Source of the DNA: Calothrix sp. FI2-JRJ7
GTDB taxonomy: Bacteria; Cyanobacteriota; Cyanobacteriia; Cyanobacteriales; Nostocaceae
Direction: 5' to 3'
Length of the DNA: 64,000 nucleotides
NCBI GenBank assembly: GCA_019359675.1
Contig: JAHHGX010000070.1
Location: forward strand, 1-64,000
The stretch's first letter is position 1. Each line of letters starts with the position of its first letter. A model generated the notes under the pieces. The model saw only the letters and a list, made by a program, of their open reading frames with translations. It searched no databases and was not told where the DNA came from. The translations under genes and the position numbers were made by a program. Below, piece after piece: positions 54,983-63,131 of this stretch.

Positions 54983-55954
54983 ATGACCTCAGAACAAACT
55001 ATTAGACGCTCGGATATTTTAAACACACAGGTAGTCACCAGCGACGCTAGGCGACTAGGTATTATTAGTCAGGTATGGGTAGACGTTGACCAACGTGAGG
55101 TTGTGGCATTTAGCCTGCGAGACAGCCTGATTTCCGTTTCCGGTGTGCCACGTTACATGTACTTAGATAGCATCAGAAAAATCGCTGACGTCATCTTAGT
55201 AGACAACGAAGACGCAATCGAAGATATTGACGTCGAAGCTTATAGTAATCTCGTCAACTGGGAAGTTATCACCGAAACAGGTGAAGCTTTAGGTCGGGTA
55301 CGCGGCTTTAAATTTGACACAGCAAACGGCAAACTATTAACAATAGTCATTGCATCAGTAGGACTACCTCAACTACCCGAACAAGTTTTAAGCACATACG
55401 AACTATCAATCGAAGAAATTGTCAGCACAGGCCCAAACCGTTTAATTGTATTTGAAGGCGCCGAAGAACGTCTCACACAATTATCTGTAGGTTTACTCGA
55501 ACGCTTGGGTATTGGTCGGGCGCCTTGGGATAGAAGCGGTGACGATGAATACTTCGCTAAACCGACTACAGTTTCGCCAGACAAACAACTTCCTAGCGGT
55601 ATACCACTCGAAGCACCAATGGCAAAAGTTCGTACTCCCCAAAGAGTCGAAGAACCAGCATGGGACGAAGACGACTACGAACCGGCACCAGCACCAAAAC
55701 GCCAAGTAATGGAAGCGCGTGCCAGTTATGAACCAGCACCCCGCTACGACGACGAAGACGAAGACGATAACTGGAGTGAAGCAACTGGCAAAGATAAATA
55801 CGAAAAATCAGCCAGCTACGAACCACCAAAACCAGTCATACAATACGAAGACGAAGACCTAGACCGCGATGCCTGGGATGACGACGAGGCGCCAACCCCC
55901 CTGAACATCCCCGAAAAAGTCAGACAAAAACAACCCGAATACGACGAACCGTAA
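54983..55954 (+). CDS. PRC-barrel domain protein with acidic disordered tail
   Basis: Two PRC-barrel modules (about residues 8-85: RRSDILNTQVVTSDARRLGI, QVWVDVDQREVVAFSLR; about 90-165: NWEVITETGEALGRVRGFKF, DTANGKLLTIVIA), then a long Asp/Glu/Pro-rich tail with repeated SYEP units (ARASYEPAPRYDDEDEDD, KSASYEPPKPVIQYEDEDLD). PRC barrels act as ligand- or RNA-binding adaptors (RimM, photosynthetic reaction centre H). It follows smc at 60 bases in the same direction; a functional link is not established. 323 residues. Confidence 0.88.
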   Translation: MTSEQTIRRSDILNTQVVTSDARRLGIISQVWVDVDQREVVAFSLRDSLISVSGVPRYMYLDSIRKIADVILVDNEDAIEDIDVEAYSNLVNWEVITETGEALGRVRGFKFDTANGKLLTIVIASVGLPQLPEQVLSTYELSIEEIVSTGPNRLIVFEGAEERLTQLSVGLLERLGIGRAPWDRSGDDEYFAKPTTVSPDKQLPSGIPLEAPMAKVRTPQRVEEPAWDEDDYEPAPAPKRQVMEARASYEPAPRYDDEDEDDNWSEATGKDKYEKSASYEPPKPVIQYEDEDLDRDAWDDDEAPTPLNIPEKVRQKQPEYDEP

Positions 55955-55998
55955 CGGCGGGTTAACCCATAACCTCCAACATAAACCAACAATCTCAT

Positions 55999-56036
55999 AA
56001 ACCCGCCCCGACATATCGTGAAAACAGGGCGGGTTT
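55999..56036 (+). terminator. Hairpin AAACCCGCCC / GGGCGGGTTT after the PRC-barrel gene
   Basis: A perfect 10-base stem with an 18-base loop followed by an AT-rich stretch, 45 bases after the stop codon. Its arms match AACCCGCCCC motifs upstream of 8835, so it may also be a dispersed repeat. Confidence 0.55.
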
Positions 56037-56146
56037 ATATTAATTTTCCGTTAAAAACATAAATAGTACCCGGCGCCGTAAATAAATTTGCCATTTGTAG
56101 TGGGAGTCTTTGACACGGGCAAGGATGCCCGTTCCACAAGATACAT

Positions 56147-56340
56147 TTAATAGGAATAAGGATAAAGTAGATTACCAGTTTGTTGTTTTAAATTTAAAAT
56201 TTCCTGCCTCAAACCTTCTATAACTATTTCTTCTGATGCTTCTGACGCTATAACCGAATATAAATTTTATATTACTGTCACAAGCCCTAACGGGATAAAT
56301 TTTAGTTTGTATTAAACCAAAACTAATTTCTTCATTTCAA
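56147..56340 (-). pseudogene. Frameshifted C-terminal gene fragment, unidentified
   Basis: On the minus strand EISFGLIQTKIYPVRACDSN then IKFIFGYS, and after a one-frame shift SVIASEASEEIVIEGLRQEI then NLKQQTGNLLYPYSY to a stop. The pieces read as one continuous protein end, but there is no start codon. I do not recognise the family. Confidence 0.4.
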
Positions 56341-56383
56341 GTAGGTGTATTCTTCAACAAATTCATACGTAAATAACTAAACT

Positions 56384-56484
56384 AGGACTCACGCAAAGAA
56401 ACCTGGTTTCTACGCAGAATCGTCATTTTTATTACATGTTATTAACGAAGAAACAAGGTTTCTAGGTTTTCATGCGTAAGTCCT
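56384..56484 (-). repeat. Long foldback element, second copy (inverted relative to 19559)
   Basis: Begins AGGACTCACGC, contains GAAACCTGGTTTCT and TCATTTTTATTACATGTTAT, and ends GGTTTTCATGCGTAAGTCCT, the reverse complement of the start of the element at 19559-19676. Internal AAACC/GGTTT arms link it to the GAAACCCGG repeat family. Confidence 0.75.
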
Positions 56485-56533
56485 GTAAACATTAAGGGTA
56501 GTGTCCTAAATTCTTGTACTTATGGGAAGTATT

Positions 56534-58015
56534 CTAAAAAACGTTACTCAATTCGCTTAATAATTCTCTATTAATAGGCGCCGTATTCAAAATATCATGT
56601 TTCAAGTCACCCCATTTTTTTCCTTCGCGTGTTTTATGTAAACTGAGAATTTCAGCCGCATGAGGATTTACGATTATGGAAGGTGGCGCCAGTTGACCCA
56701 AAAGTCTTGCATGACGATATTGAGGAGACTGTTGCAGTAGTGTATCTAATTTTTCAGCAAGTTCATCAGTATCTGTATTCGCTGTATCTAGTAGAAGGAT
56801 ATATCTGGCTGTTGGGATGTGGGTAGGTATGAAAGTTTTAAAGCTAGTTTCAGGCAGAGGTAAATTATCAAGTACTTGACGGACGAACTCAGAGTGTAGT
56901 TTTTCCCCTACTAAATCACTAATTTCTTGTGTGCGTCCTATAAACTCTAAACAGGGAGTAGCGTGGTAGAAGTGGGTAACGCGAACTCGGTCTTTAATAC
57001 GGTAACGGTATAACCCACCTTTTTGAGAAATAATAATTTCGTATACTTCTGCTTTTTGGAGTTCGTGAAGAAGGTATATATCACCTTTTGCATCTTCAAA
57101 CTCGAAAAATACCTCATCCAACATTGGCACGCATCCATTTGCTGGTATAAGGGGAATGGTCATTGGCGCCTCAGTTGCCAAAAGTCCTTTACCCTGTACT
57201 AATACACCAGGGAAAAGCTTTCGTAACGTTTGGGCGCCATCCGCAGCATTTGCACTGTCCCAACATGAAATTAGTTTGAGATGGCGCCAGAGTTTACTAT
57301 ATTCTGGTGGTGCCAATAGTAAGTTGTAGCGTTCGGCTGATATTTTAGCTTTTAACTCAGATGCTAGCTGTATATGATGAGAGTTTATATAATCGAGGAT
57401 AACTTTAAGAAAACTAGGACTCCATATTGAGATAATTTCTAGATTTTCTGCGAGTAGTAGCGCTTGAGAAAGTTTGTATTTAAATTCTTCAGCGTTATGT
57501 ATATGCTGTATTCCAGGAGGTGACACTAAAAAAGGACTGAGAATAGCGCGTAACCAACCATCAAGATATTCAGAGTCATCTTGTAGAGTTGTAACATCTG
57601 CGGGTGGAGTTAACTGTGGTGATATACAAAAGTAAATTTTCCCAGTTGAGAATTTGGGACCATTGACAATTAAATCATGTGCCCAGACACAGAACATATG
57701 ATTAAACGAACGACGCAAAGATTTTGTATAAGGTATTAATTTTGCTGCGCTACGACTTCCTGATGTTTTTTCGTAAAAAATAATTGCTTCAGCAGTCAGG
57801 TTGTTTATACAGCTTTCAATATCTTGGTACTCAACAATAGGTATTTGGCGCCAGTGTGTAATATTTAAAGATTTTCCATATTCACTTTGAGTAAAACGTT
57901 GGAAAAGTTCTTTTTGTAGATTTTTTTGAAAGAGTTCAGGGTTTTTAATAGCACGATAAAATCTATTTGCGGCAGGAGCAAAGAGTTTTTCAAATATTTT
58001 TATAAATATAAACAT
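56534..58015 (-). CDS. GH3-family adenylating acyl-acid amide synthetase
   Basis: GH3 enzymes adenylate a carboxylic acid and transfer it to an amino acid or amine. The 493-residue protein shows the family landmarks: ATP-binding loop EKTSGSRSAAKLIPYT near residue 80, ISCWDSANAADGAQTLRKLF, KGLLATEAPMTIPL near 285 (binding of ATP and acyl acid), QKGGLYRYRIKDRVRVTHFY near 345, and LVGEKLHSEFV near 380. Last gene of the oxidative cluster, 2 bases after the acyltransferase gene. I infer it finishes the pathway by amide or ester formation. The first 20 residues are basic/aromatic and may be membrane-proximal. Confidence 0.9.
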   Translation of the reverse strand: MFIFIKIFEKLFAPAANRFYRAIKNPELFQKNLQKELFQRFTQSEYGKSLNITHWRQIPIVEYQDIESCINNLTAEAIIFYEKTSGSRSAAKLIPYTKSLRRSFNHMFCVWAHDLIVNGPKFSTGKIYFCISPQLTPPADVTTLQDDSEYLDGWLRAILSPFLVSPPGIQHIHNAEEFKYKLSQALLLAENLEIISIWSPSFLKVILDYINSHHIQLASELKAKISAERYNLLLAPPEYSKLWRHLKLISCWDSANAADGAQTLRKLFPGVLVQGKGLLATEAPMTIPLIPANGCVPMLDEVFFEFEDAKGDIYLLHELQKAEVYEIIISQKGGLYRYRIKDRVRVTHFYHATPCLEFIGRTQEISDLVGEKLHSEFVRQVLDNLPLPETSFKTFIPTHIPTARYILLLDTANTDTDELAEKLDTLLQQSPQYRHARLLGQLAPPSIIVNPHAAEILSLHKTREGKKWGDLKHDILNTAPINRELLSELSNVF

Positions 58016-58017
58016 AA

Positions 58018-58617
58018 TTATTTTAATACTGGAAATGTCGTAGGTATTGGTATGTAGCTGTTATCTTGAATAGTTCTCCCTGGTGCAATATTATTCCCGG
58101 CGCCTACAAATACATTGCTACCAATTTTTACTTTTTTGACGTATAGTAATAAATCTTGTTTTTTGGGTTTAATTATATGGGAATAAATTCCAACCCCATA
58201 TCCAAAAATTACATTATCACCTATTTCTAGTAATCCTCTATCAGCTATTTCTAATTTTGGTGTCCAATAAACTTTTTTACCAACTGTTGAACCCCATAGT
58301 CTTAACCACAGAGAAAATGCTCCTGGTATTAAGCGTAATATTGCTTCAAATACAGGAAATGTGATATAGATACTTTGAATTTGATGACTTCCCCACCAAG
58401 GTGAATATTCTTTGCCACAAAGATAACTAGTATCTTCTTTTATGGGTAAAAAATAATTATGTATTCGATAAATGAGTAAAGGGAAGATATAAATAGAAAA
58501 TAATAAAGCTAATACGCTAAGAACCCCGGGTTGATAACAAATTCCTAGAAATGAGCTAAATATCATTAGCATGATTAGAGTTGGGAAAAAAGAAAGTATT
58601 GTACTTAGTAAAGTCAT
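58018..58617 (-). CDS. Membrane-linked left-handed-beta-helix (hexapeptide) acyltransferase
   Basis: N-terminal membrane segments (LSFFPTLIMLMIFSSFLGIC, VLSVLALLFSIYIFPLLIY) precede a hexapeptide-repeat fold (WGSTVGKKVYWTPKLEIADR, LLEIGDNVIFGYGVGIYSHI, VKIGSNVFVGAGNNIAPG) related to WcaF/serine acetyltransferases. The conserved catalytic His is probably in YSHIIKP. 199 residues. ATGA overlap with the upstream hydroxylase gene and a 2-base gap to GH3 tie it to this operon. Likely adds an acyl group to a hydroxyl made by the oxygenases; inference. Confidence 0.82.
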   Translation of the reverse strand: MTLLSTILSFFPTLIMLMIFSSFLGICYQPGVLSVLALLFSIYIFPLLIYRIHNYFLPIKEDTSYLCGKEYSPWWGSHQIQSIYITFPVFEAILRLIPGAFSLWLRLWGSTVGKKVYWTPKLEIADRGLLEIGDNVIFGYGVGIYSHIIKPKKQDLLLYVKKVKIGSNVFVGAGNNIAPGRTIQDNSYIPIPTTFPVLK

Positions 58618-59381
58618 ATAAAAGGAAAGAATAGTTTTTGTGATAAACTTAGATTTGATATGGCGCCTAAAATTTCTGGTTCTTTTTGATTATCAGAATA
58701 AGTACCGTGCATTTTATCCCATATTTTAAAGTTTGCTCCATAGTTACCACCTTCATAATTACGCGCGTGATGCCATGCATGGTCTTGCGGTACAATTAAC
58801 CAAAGTGCAAGTAGACGGTAAATTATAGATGTTGGTTGTGGTGTGAATGTGCTATGGCGCCATAAATCTAATGCTGAAGTTAAACTGGCGCCAAAAATAT
58901 ACCAAGTTGGGTCTTGCAGTAGATAAATAAATAAAGAGTGAACCCATAAATATATAATCAAAAAGCTTGTCCACAATGTATTACGCGATGTTCCTACTAC
59001 GTCCATTGCTGTTACTGTGTGGTGAACTTTATGCACCGACCATAACCAAGGTGTGTGGAATAAACGATGATTCCAGTAGTATAAATAGTCTACACAAATA
59101 AAGCTAAGACTGAATGCAATTAATGGATGTAGAATAAGTGTGGATTTTAAGCTGGGGAGTAAGTAATTATATAGTTGGAACACTATTGTGATTTGTAATA
59201 TAGGAATAATAATTCCTTGGAAGAATAAACCAATCATATCTAAAAGCCAATCTTGACGATTTTTACTAATTAGCAAGGTAACAATATTTTGATTCGCAAA
59301 GCTTAAAAATAGTAAAACAAGAAAAACGGGAAAAACTAACATAAAATTAAATAAAGGTTTATTATCTTTGTTCCTTGTCAT
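58614..59381 (-). CDS. Fatty-acid hydroxylase / sterol-desaturase family membrane enzyme
   Basis: A 255-residue integral membrane di-iron enzyme with the histidine boxes NHRLFHTPWLW (HxxxH), SVHKVHHTVTAMD (HxxHH) and PQDHAWHHARNYEGGNYG (HxxHH) and about five hydrophobic segments (FMLVFPVFLVLLFLSF, FFQGIIIPILQITIVF, LIAFSLSFICVDYLYYW). Hydroxylates or desaturates a membrane-embedded lipid, carotenoid or sterol-like substrate. Co-transcribed with the acyltransferase (4-base overlap). A dispersed repeat and 140 bases separate it from the upstream Rieske gene. Confidence 0.92.
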   Translation of the reverse strand: MTRNKDNKPLFNFMLVFPVFLVLLFLSFANQNIVTLLISKNRQDWLLDMIGLFFQGIIIPILQITIVFQLYNYLLPSLKSTLILHPLIAFSLSFICVDYLYYWNHRLFHTPWLWSVHKVHHTVTAMDVVGTSRNTLWTSFLIIYLWVHSLFIYLLQDPTWYIFGASLTSALDLWRHSTFTPQPTSIIYRLLALWLIVPQDHAWHHARNYEGGNYGANFKIWDKMHGTYSDNQKEPEILGAISNLSLSQKLFFPFI

Positions 59382-59432
59382 GAGTCGCGAACGTTAACGC
59401 AGTTTTCCCGTAGGGTAGCATGTAAGTCTGTT

Positions 59433-59509
59433 GTGTCATGCTGAGGAACGAAGCATCTTACAAAATTTGAATACGTATAGAGATTCTTCGCTACACTCAG
59501 AATGACAAT
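59433..59509. repeat. TGTCATGCTGA...CAGAATGACA repeat inside the cluster
   Basis: TGTCATGCTGAGGAACGAAG with ATCTTA, ending TTCGCTACACTCAGAATGAC then A. It lies between two co-directional cluster genes, where it could attenuate or process the transcript. Confidence 0.8.
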
Positions 59510-59523
59510 TTATATGTAATTTT

Positions 59524-60546
59524 TCATACCCAAAATTCTACGTTGACTGTTTTCTTGGGTAGTTGACGAGGGTCTTCTCCGTCGGCAATTTTATTACGAA
59601 TTGATTCGACGAATACATGAATGGTATCAGCGGGTGTATTGGCAAATTGGGCGCCGTATTTTTCGATGACTTCGGATTGGATTTTTAATGCTTCGATATC
59701 TTGATGGATAATATATTGGGCTGTCCAATGTATAAAGGGACGCGCGAGTTTGTTCCAGATACCATAGTTATATGTGACATCGGTGTATACTAACGTTGAG
59801 TTTTCGGTTTCTGGTATTGACTGACTTGTTATAAAAAGTTTTCGGTGTTTGCCCATATCGTATTCAACGCTGGTAATATTAGGCATGTGAAATGTATCTA
59901 TATGATGTATTTGTGATGCTTTGCGGTTGAGAAAGCGTGCAAACCATCCCAGGTTATTGGTTTCGTTTTGATATTGGGCAATAACTGAACCATTTTTTCT
60001 TTCTACTAGCATTTCTAGCTTTTGTTGACGAGGTGTGCGAAACACTCCTGGGTGAACGCTGACTGTATGACTCACATCAATAAAATTTTCAGCGCAGTTA
60101 GTAACGTTGTTTTGAAAACGGTTTATTACACGCACTGTTTCCCATCCTGGTTTTTGGTAGTTGGGCATTGCAAAAGGTTTAAAATCTTCGGATGTGTTGG
60201 GTGATAGTTTTACGTATACGAAACCGTCTTGTTCTGTGGTGTTGTAGGTTAGCGTTTGTCGTGCGTTACATATACGGGGGTTGTTTGCTTCGGAGGGGAT
60301 GGTTACGACTTTGCCGTTTTTGTCATATACCCAACCGTGGTAAGGACAGTGTATTTGTCCTTGATGGACTTTTCCTTTCGATAACCGACTGTTTCTGTGC
60401 ATACATTTATCGCGTAATGCTACAGGTTTTCCGTCTGGGTCACGAAATATTACTAACCACTCGTTTAAAATTGTACGTGAAAGGACGGTGTTTGTTTTGA
60501 GTTGTTTGCTTTCGCAAACTATGTACCAAAAATCCTCGAATTTCAT
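59524..60546 (-). CDS. Rieske non-haem iron oxygenase (ring-hydroxylating type)
   Basis: N-terminal Rieske centre: Cys48/His50 (DKCMHRNSRL) and Cys67/His70 (QIHCPYHGWVYD). The catalytic domain carries the Asp-x2-His-x4-His mononuclear iron motif in CAENFIDVSHTVSVHPGVF. 340 residues, single-component alpha subunit. It uses electrons from a ferredoxin, and a 2Fe-2S ferredoxin gene ends just 2 bases upstream. Typical reactions are hydroxylation, O-demethylation or desaturation of a ring or sterol-like substrate. The downstream repeat precedes the hydroxylase gene. Confidence 0.92.
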   Translation of the reverse strand: MKFEDFWYIVCESKQLKTNTVLSRTILNEWLVIFRDPDGKPVALRDKCMHRNSRLSKGKVHQGQIHCPYHGWVYDKNGKVVTIPSEANNPRICNARQTLTYNTTEQDGFVYVKLSPNTSEDFKPFAMPNYQKPGWETVRVINRFQNNVTNCAENFIDVSHTVSVHPGVFRTPRQQKLEMLVERKNGSVIAQYQNETNNLGWFARFLNRKASQIHHIDTFHMPNITSVEYDMGKHRKLFITSQSIPETENSTLVYTDVTYNYGIWNKLARPFIHWTAQYIIHQDIEALKIQSEVIEKYGAQFANTPADTIHVFVESIRNKIADGEDPRQLPKKTVNVEFWV

Positions 60547-60548
60547 AT

Positions 60549-60836
60549 TTATGTTAAGGGAGATATTTTAATATCATTTGTAAGTTGTATTTGGCAAGCT
60601 AGTCTTGCTTGTTTATTTTCTGGTGCGAAGATTTCTAAGATTTCTTTTTCTTCTTCGGTTGGGGGAGGTATGTCTCCTTTTATAGATACAAGGCAGGTTC
60701 CGCAAATTCCTGTTCTACATCCAAATAATATAGGAGAGTTTTGCACTGTTAAATGCTCTGATAAGTTATCGTCTTGGTTAAGATGTATATCAGGATAATT
60801 TTGTTCAAAACTGATTTTACAAAGTTTTTTATTCAT
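60549..60836 (-). CDS. [2Fe-2S] ferredoxin of the oxygenase cluster
   Basis: 95 residues with ligands Cys40, Cys45, Cys48 (FGCRTGICGTCLVSIKG) and Cys81 (ARLACQIQLT). Closer to the ferredoxins that serve oxygenases (CRxGxCGxC, with SIKGDIPPPTEEE following) than to photosynthetic PetF. Translationally coupled to the Rieske gene downstream, so it is very probably the dedicated electron donor for the two Rieske oxygenases. No reductase gene is seen in the window. Confidence 0.92.
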   Translation of the reverse strand: MNKKLCKISFEQNYPDIHLNQDDNLSEHLTVQNSPILFGCRTGICGTCLVSIKGDIPPPTEEEKEILEIFAPENKQARLACQIQLTNDIKISPLT

Positions 60837-60907
60837 TGTTGTTTCTTTTGTCTTGTGGAGCGGGCATCCCGAACCGCCTCTAGTAATTTCAAATTTTCTT
60901 TTACCAA

Positions 60908-60977
60908 TAGAAACCCGGTTTCTTTTGGTGTTCAGTGCTATTTGTTTTATTCAGTGATGGAGAAACCGGGTTTCTTC
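60908..60977. repeat. GAAACCCGGTTTCT foldback repeat overlapping a coding end
   Basis: AGAAACCCGGTTTCTTTTGG, spacer, then AGAAACCGGGTTTCTTC. Its right half supplies the last codons of the upstream Rieske gene (EETRFLHH and stop). A GTGGAGCGGGCATCC repeat precedes it at about 60855-60885. Confidence 0.85.
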
Positions 60978-61967
60978 GGGTTTTTTAGACCATATTGAGG
61001 GTTGGAGTTGGTCTACGTAGTGCATGTATTTTACTAGGGGTTCATCTATGTTTAAGAGGGCGTTTGGATTATAATTAATATTGTCGTAAATCATGCCGTC
61101 TTCGTCTCTCAGGAAGTAGTAAGCGGCTTTTGTTAGTAATAGTAATATTTTGGTTTTGAAGGCGCCTAATATACCTTTTCTTTTTTCTGCTATATATATA
61201 GGTTGAATGCGCGTTCCTTTATCTATAGGGGTGTAAGCATAAATCATGTGTAATGGCGCCACGAATTTGACTTTCTTCATAATTGTTAAAAGTCCTATAC
61301 ACCCGTGTGCATACCTCATGGTGTATTCGTAGTAGTTTCCTAAAATTTGCCTTGCTAGTCTTTCTCTGGGGGTGGTATTGGGAAATTCACCACTGAGGGT
61401 AAAATCTATAATGTCACCTTTGGCATTTGCTTGTAAGGATAATTTCATATCGATGTTTAATTTATGCACGGTTTGTAAATGTTGAGCATCGATACCGTTC
61501 ATCATACAAATGTGGTGATGACAACCTCGTTCAAAGGGTTTATCAAACATTGTCATTAATGTTTTACCTTTGAGTTCGTCAAATTCTACTACACCTTCAG
61601 GCGCCTTTGCATCAGGATAAATCCAAATAAATCCATATTTTTCATCTGTACTATAAGGTTGTAATTTAGCTTTTGCAGGAATTTGTTTTTGGCAGGGAAT
61701 ATCTTGGCAAGTTCCTTCACTGTCAAATGCCCAATGATGAAAATAACAGCGAATGAAGTTACCTTCTACTTTTCCTATTCCTAAGTCGGTTCCTAAGTGT
61801 GGACAATATGCATCAAGTGCGTGGAGTTGTCCGTTTTGGGTACGAAAGATGACGATTTTTTTTCCACATAATGTTAAAGATTTTACTTTGCCTTTTGGGA
61901 TGTCTTTACTTGGGCAAGCTATATACCATCCTTTGGCTATGATGTTGGGGTTATTGAAAATTTTCAT
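60951..61967 (-). CDS. Rieske non-haem iron oxygenase, second type
   Basis: Rieske ligands Cys55/His57 (DAYCPHLGTDLG) and Cys74/His77 (FIRCYFHHWAFD), followed by a catalytic Asp-x2-His-x4-His motif in NGIDAQHLQTVHKLNID. CYFHHW replaces the usual CPYHGW. 338 residues, of the 3-ketosteroid-hydroxylase/VanA-like size. The start overlaps the stop of the AurF-like gene (ATGA), so they are translated together. Its C-terminus is encoded by a dispersed repeat. Substrate unknown; its low similarity to the other Rieske protein suggests a different step. Confidence 0.9.
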   Translation of the reverse strand: MKIFNNPNIIAKGWYIACPSKDIPKGKVKSLTLCGKKIVIFRTQNGQLHALDAYCPHLGTDLGIGKVEGNFIRCYFHHWAFDSEGTCQDIPCQKQIPAKAKLQPYSTDEKYGFIWIYPDAKAPEGVVEFDELKGKTLMTMFDKPFERGCHHHICMMNGIDAQHLQTVHKLNIDMKLSLQANAKGDIIDFTLSGEFPNTTPRERLARQILGNYYEYTMRYAHGCIGLLTIMKKVKFVAPLHMIYAYTPIDKGTRIQPIYIAEKRKGILGAFKTKILLLLTKAAYYFLRDEDGMIYDNINYNPNALLNIDEPLVKYMHYVDQLQPSIWSKKPEETRFLHH

Positions 61968-63121
61968 GATGATGCAAACTGTTTGAATTTTTTAGTTTGA
62001 TGTGCCAAATATTTAGAAATGTTATTAGACCCCATTAAAGACATTTCTTTGTTACTCTTCCATACATAATCGAGTTTTTCTAGGTAAAGTTTATAAGATT
62101 CCATTGCTTCGGTATGTGTGTTGTAGCTACGATGTAGTCCTTCGCTTTCTTCTGTAAAACAGCGTCGCATCATTTCTTTTGCTTCGGCGCCGCTCATATT
62201 AAAGACTGGTGAACACAACAAAAGGTATACTGCCTTATATAAAGCGGGGTCATACCAGAAAATACCGTTGATAACACAAGAAAAGTGATAATGGTCTTTT
62301 TGACAACCTTGTAAACCTAGGTTTGCTACTAATTTTTCAAATTCTGTTGGTGGTTTGAGACAATGAATCACGTCATGGGAGATTATTGTCGAACTGTTAA
62401 AGTGAAAACTCTCGTCCATGAAGTGATAGTAAGATATTTTGGCTGGTATAGGCGCCTGTTCTTGGTGGGGATGTTTTTGGTAATAGTTACTTAGCTTGTG
62501 CTGTACGAGTTTACCGTTGAGTGTTCTAACTCCCCGCACGGTAAAATACTGACAAGCCAAAAAGGTGTTATCTGCTGAAAGTAACCCAAAAGCTTTTAAT
62601 TGTAGTTCTTTCCATTTGCGCTTGAAGTAGTTGGTGTCGGCAAAAACCATTGTTTCGGCAAACGGACTACGCATAGGATAGCTAAATATACGTTTGCCAA
62701 ATAATGCGGACTCAACTTCGTTCGCTACCGTTTTGAAAGCATTTATATGGGCGCGTTCTTGACTCGATTCTAAATCAAGGGTGTCACAAACTATGCGAAA
62801 ATCTTCTTGGGCGTAAAGTCCTGCTGCACTAGTTTGGTTAAAATAAATGGTAGCAATTTCTGCGGAGATGATTTGCGAGTAATATGCTACCCAGTAAAGT
62901 TGATTTAAAATAATGCGTTGGCTAGGAGTCGCTTGTTCCCATAGGGGAGTGCCATACATTAAGGAAAATTCTTCAGGGTTCCAGTATTCATTTTTACAGT
63001 TTTCGTAATTGAAAGCAGCAGATGCAGCATCGAGTAGTGCGGTGTGGTCTTGCTGTTTGTTACGTTTGTGGTTTATTTCTAGTCTACGGTTGACTTGTTG
63101 ATTTTCTGTAATTGTATTCAT
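61964..63121 (-). CDS. AurF-like diiron oxygenase
   Basis: A 385-residue helical protein with the ligand spacing of AurF/CmlI N-oxygenases: Glu88 (IISAEIATIYF), Glu122-x2-His125 (SSQERAHINAF), and His233-x3-Glu237-x2-His240 (YYHFMDESFHFN). AurF converts aryl amines to nitro compounds, but the superfamily also includes aldehyde-deformylating and hydroxylating enzymes. Adjacent ferritin-like and Rieske genes argue for a shared oxidative pathway. The spacing comparison is from memory, so N-oxygenase chemistry should not be assumed. Gap to the upstream gene is 10 bases. Confidence 0.8.
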   Translation of the reverse strand: MNTITENQQVNRRLEINHKRNKQQDHTALLDAASAAFNYENCKNEYWNPEEFSLMYGTPLWEQATPSQRIILNQLYWVAYYSQIISAEIATIYFNQTSAAGLYAQEDFRIVCDTLDLESSQERAHINAFKTVANEVESALFGKRIFSYPMRSPFAETMVFADTNYFKRKWKELQLKAFGLLSADNTFLACQYFTVRGVRTLNGKLVQHKLSNYYQKHPHQEQAPIPAKISYYHFMDESFHFNSSTIISHDVIHCLKPPTEFEKLVANLGLQGCQKDHYHFSCVINGIFWYDPALYKAVYLLLCSPVFNMSGAEAKEMMRRCFTEESEGLHRSYNTHTEAMESYKLYLEKLDYVWKSNKEMSLMGSNNISKYLAHQTKKFKQFASS

Positions 63122-63131
63122 AATCTTTTAT

